8,503 nt of DNA. It comes from Roseburia sp. GTDB lineage: Bacteria; Bacillota; Clostridia; Lachnospirales; Lachnospiraceae. This document shows, in pieces, positions 5,869 to 8,503 of the stretch. Position 1 is the first letter of the stretch. Every line of letters begins with the position of its first letter. The DNA lies in the NCBI GenBank assembly GCA_030844625.1, contig JAUUNJ010000094.1, forward strand, positions 1 to 8,503. The letters are read 5' to 3'. Under the pieces are notes generated by a model, which was not told the DNA's origin, searched no databases, and saw only the letters and a program-made list of their open reading frames with translations. The position numbers and the translations under genes are program-made.

Positions 5869-7680
5869 TTAATTTTCTGCCGATAAATTATACTGCTTTG
5901 CCTGAGTCATGTACATATTAGCGTAGAATCCGTTTTCCAAGCCAAGTAATTCCTCATGCGTCCCTTCCTCAATCAGATGTCCGTCGTTAAAAACGATAAT
6001 TCTGTCACAAAATCTGCAGGAAGACAGTCTGTGGGAAATATATACTGCAGTTTTATTTTTCACCAGTTGATCAAAATTACGATAAACTTCATATTCGGAA
6101 ATCGGATCCAGAGCAGCCGTCGGCTCATCCAAAATTACGACCGGAGCATTTTTATATAACGCTCTGGCAATGGCAAGTTTCTGGCTTTCACCACCGGAAG
6201 GCTCCACTCCATTTTCCACAAACATTTTATAAATATATGTTTGATCTTTTTCTTCCAGACTTTCTACCCAGTCATCAATACCGGCAATCTTATAGGTATC
6301 CTTCAGGTCAATATCCTTTTCCTGAAATACAGTCACATTTTCTTTAATCGTAAATGCAAAAAGCCGGAAATCCTGAAATACAACGGATAACAGTTTCATA
6401 TATTCTACAAAATCATATTCTCTGGCATCTTTGCCATTCACCAATATTTCCCCTTCATAATTATCATACAGATGACATAGCAGTTTAATAAATGTAGTCT
6501 TTCCTGCACCATTCTGCCCAACAATGGAAAGATGTTCTCCCGCATGAATCTTAACAGAAATATTATTGAGTATGTATTTATCCGTATTTGGATATTTAAA
6601 ACTAACGTTTTTAAATTCAATTTCACAGGCACCGTTAACTACTTCTTTACCACCATCGCTTAAATCCATTAATCTGCCGCGATCTCCGTATATGTCTTCT
6701 ACAAAATCCACATAAAACTTCAGAACAGAGGATGAATAACTTATTTCCAAATATGCATTCACAATTTGTCTGATTGCTCTGTCAAATTTTTCTGTAGCCT
6801 GGAATAAACTTGAAAATTCACCTATGGTTATAGCTTTTTTAATTATATTTACTACAAGTAATAAATAAATTGATGTATCACAAATTGCGTAGAACAGAGC
6901 ATTTATATTCCAATAGCGCAAAAATCCAAGATGATATTTTTTACTTGTGTTATAGATTCTGTCCACATATCCGTCATACTTATCTGTAAAAATCTTTGAT
7001 GCATCATATAGACGGACATCTTTTGCGTATCGGCTTTCCATAAGTTCTGTATTAAAGTAATTGCTTCCACGTTCCACATTTCCCATTTCTTTAAAGAATT
7101 TTCTTCTGCTCTTATTTACTTTAGAAGTAGTAAAGGAATTGACTGCAAAAGAAATGATAACAGGAATCATAAGCCAGGGAATTTTCGTACATACCAAAAC
7201 TACTACACCCAAAGCTACAATAAAATTAGATGCTATATTTGCTATCGGTGCAATCAGACTATTTACCTGACCGGTTTCATTGATTGCTCTCTGGGCGTTT
7301 TTTATAATATCCAATACTTCCGTATCTTCCGTATTGACAAATTTCATATCAATACAACTCATACAGAGTTTTGTTGAGAGAATACGCATGAATTTCTCAT
7401 TGATTTCAGCCAGTTTTTCGCCAGTAAGTTTATTGATATTCTGATATATAAAATTTCCAAGACAAATAAATGCAATCCAGAATATAATTGCACTCATATC
7501 TCTTTTTGAAGAATCTGCGATTTCATCAATCAGATACTGTGAACCAATAATGGTGATAAACGGAGCTGCAGAATTCACAATAAAATTCAAAATCAGCATA
7601 AAGAAATATGTTTTATCTGTCTGCCAGGCGAATTTTGTGAAAAACTTATAACAGCGTATGGTTTCTTTATTCATTTTCAT
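5869..7680 (-). CDS. ABC exporter half-transporter (membrane domain plus ATPase)
   Basis: This 603-residue protein has the N-terminal membrane domain and C-terminal ATPase domain of an exporter-type half-transporter. Hydrophobic segments lie at about 24-46, 64-81, 146-164, 168-183 and 261-280. The ATPase domain shows Walker A GQNGAGKT (388-395), the Q-loop FQDF (Gln436), signature PSGGESQ (494-500), Walker B VVILDEP with catalytic Glu519, and the switch His550. The ATG at 7680 has GGAGG (7689-7693) eight bases upstream and overlaps the end of the preceding ABC gene by 14 bases. An in-frame ATG at 7734 lies deeper in that gene and is unlikely. The overlap suggests the two form a heterodimer. 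The signature reads PSGGE where LSGGQ is usual. The substrate cannot be told from sequence; peptides, lipids and drugs are all possible. Confidence 0.93.
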   Translation of the reverse strand: MKMNKETIRCYKFFTKFAWQTDKTYFFMLILNFIVNSAAPFITIIGSQYLIDEIADSSKRDMSAIIFWIAFICLGNFIYQNINKLTGEKLAEINEKFMRILSTKLCMSCIDMKFVNTEDTEVLDIIKNAQRAINETGQVNSLIAPIANIASNFIVALGVVVLVCTKIPWLMIPVIISFAVNSFTTSKVNKSRRKFFKEMGNVERGSNYFNTELMESRYAKDVRLYDASKIFTDKYDGYVDRIYNTSKKYHLGFLRYWNINALFYAICDTSIYLLLVVNIIKKAITIGEFSSLFQATEKFDRAIRQIVNAYLEISYSSSVLKFYVDFVEDIYGDRGRLMDLSDGGKEVVNGACEIEFKNVSFKYPNTDKYILNNISVKIHAGEHLSIVGQNGAGKTTFIKLLCHLYDNYEGEILVNGKDAREYDFVEYMKLLSVVFQDFRLFAFTIKENVTVFQEKDIDLKDTYKIAGIDDWVESLEEKDQTYIYKMFVENGVEPSGGESQKLAIARALYKNAPVVILDEPTAALDPISEYEVYRNFDQLVKNKTAVYISHRLSSCRFCDRIIVFNDGHLIEEGTHEELLGLENGFYANMYMTQAKQYNLSAEN

Positions 7681-8503
7681 TCGCCTGTCCTCCTTCCTTA
7701 TAATACTGAGACTGAATTTGGAACATATAAGCATATTTGCCGTCTTTCTTCATCAGTTCATTATGAGTACCCTCTTCCACAACACTTCCGTTTTCAAACA
7801 TTGCAATCTTGTCGCAGAATCTTGTACTGCCCAGTCTGTGTGAAATAAATATGGCTGTTTTGTTCTGTATCATATTTTCAAATTCACGATACATTCTGTC
7901 TTCGGCAAGAGCATCCAGGGCAGCCGTCGGTTCATCCAAAATAACCACTTTACCGTCTTTATACAAAGCCCTCGCCATAGCAAGTCTCTGCTTTTCACCG
8001 CCTGATAAATCAATTCCTTTTTTGTCAAAAATCTTTAAGAGATTTGTATGTATTCCGGTTTCATAAGAATCTATTTTCGCTTTCAGTCCGCTTTGTTCTA
8101 ATACAGAATTAATCTTATTCATATCTGTATTTTCTTCATCGGCAAAAGATATATTCTGATAAATCGGCATGGCAAAACACTCTACATTCTGGAATACAGG
8201 TGAAAATAATTTGAAATATTCCTCCCGGTTATATTCCCTAATATCCACACCGTTTAAAAGGATTCTTCCCACGGTAGGCTCATATAGTTTCATAATAAGC
8301 TTTATAAATGTTGTTTTTCCTGCACCATTGACCCCGACGACAGCCAGTTTCATTCCGTTACCTATTGTCAAATTAACATTTTTCAAAACATAATCGTCAT
8401 GTCCCGGATATTTAAAGCTGACATTTTCAAACTGAAACTCAAACTTATCAGGATTAATATCTGTTATATGTCCGTCCTTTTCTCCGTCGGACTCTTTGTC
8501 TTC
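7667..8503 (-). CDS. ABC exporter half-transporter, C-terminal ATPase part (cut by window edge)
   Basis: The reading frame is open to the right edge, so the true start and the whole membrane domain lie outside. A TTG at 8386 is an internal codon, not a start: upstream in-frame sequence encodes FEFQFENVSFKYPGHDDYVL, a normal ATPase-domain beginning with its A-loop Tyr. An acidic stretch (EDKESDGEKDG) lies before that, probably the linker from the membrane domain. Of 278 residues present, Walker A GVNGAGKT is at 57-64, FQNV of the Q-loop at about 104-107, signature LSGGEKQ at 166-172, Walker B VVILDEP at 186-192 with the catalytic Glu retained, and the switch His at 222. The 14-base overlap with the next ABC gene points to a heterodimeric exporter. 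The substrate is unknown. Confidence 0.93.
   Translation of the reverse strand, partial: EDKESDGEKDGHITDINPDKFEFQFENVSFKYPGHDDYVLKNVNLTIGNGMKLAVVGVNGAGKTTFIKLIMKLYEPTVGRILLNGVDIREYNREEYFKLFSPVFQNVECFAMPIYQNISFADEENTDMNKINSVLEQSGLKAKIDSYETGIHTNLLKIFDKKGIDLSGGEKQRLAMARALYKDGKVVILDEPTAALDALAEDRMYREFENMIQNKTAIFISHRLGSTRFCDKIAMFENGSVVEEGTHNELMKKDGKYAYMFQIQSQYYKEGGQANENE

Noticed and set aside
8384..8386. TTG at 8386 as the start of the upstream ABC gene
   Set aside because: The frame stays open to the window edge and encodes the normal beginning of the ATPase domain upstream of this codon, so it is internal.

Overview
The window looks like chromosomal DNA from an AT-rich member of the Firmicutes, most likely class Clostridia and perhaps Lachnospiraceae. 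This is inferred from low GC, strong AAGGAGG-type ribosome binding sites, Bacillus/Clostridium-type RbgA and RNase HII, and the der-plsY-gpsA and rplS-rbgA-rnhB-yraN gene orders. All ten recognised genes lie on the minus strand, so transcription runs from position 8503 towards position 1. I saw no credible plus-strand gene, RNA gene, mobile element or CRISPR array.

Layout in transcription order. (1) 8503-5869: two overlapping genes for ABC exporter half-transporters. The first is cut by the window edge. (2) 5868-5625: an intergenic stretch with a good promoter and a structured leader for rplS. (3) 5624-5280: rplS (ribosomal protein L19), closed by a strong hairpin-plus-U-tract terminator. (4) 5219-2362: rbgA, rnhB, yraN and pgeF, tightly packed and probably one transcript fed by read-through of that terminator. 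(5) 2361-2167: a 195-base AT-rich gap with a weak promoter candidate, a hairpin beside the der ribosome binding site and a short possible coding remnant. (6) 2166-1: der, plsY and gpsA, each separated from the next by one base. gpsA is cut by the window edge.

The core genes fall into three themes. L19, RbgA and Der serve the large ribosomal subunit, as structural protein and as two assembly GTPases. RNase HII, YraN and PgeF are nucleic-acid or cell-wall quality-control proteins. GpsA makes sn-glycerol-3-phosphate, which PlsY acylates in the first step of phospholipid synthesis.

The window is mostly ordinary housekeeping sequence, and I did not find a convincing new system. The points most worth a second look are the terminator between rplS and rbgA, the rplS leader, the ABC exporter pair upstream of rplS with its unusual signature region, and the pgeF-der gap.
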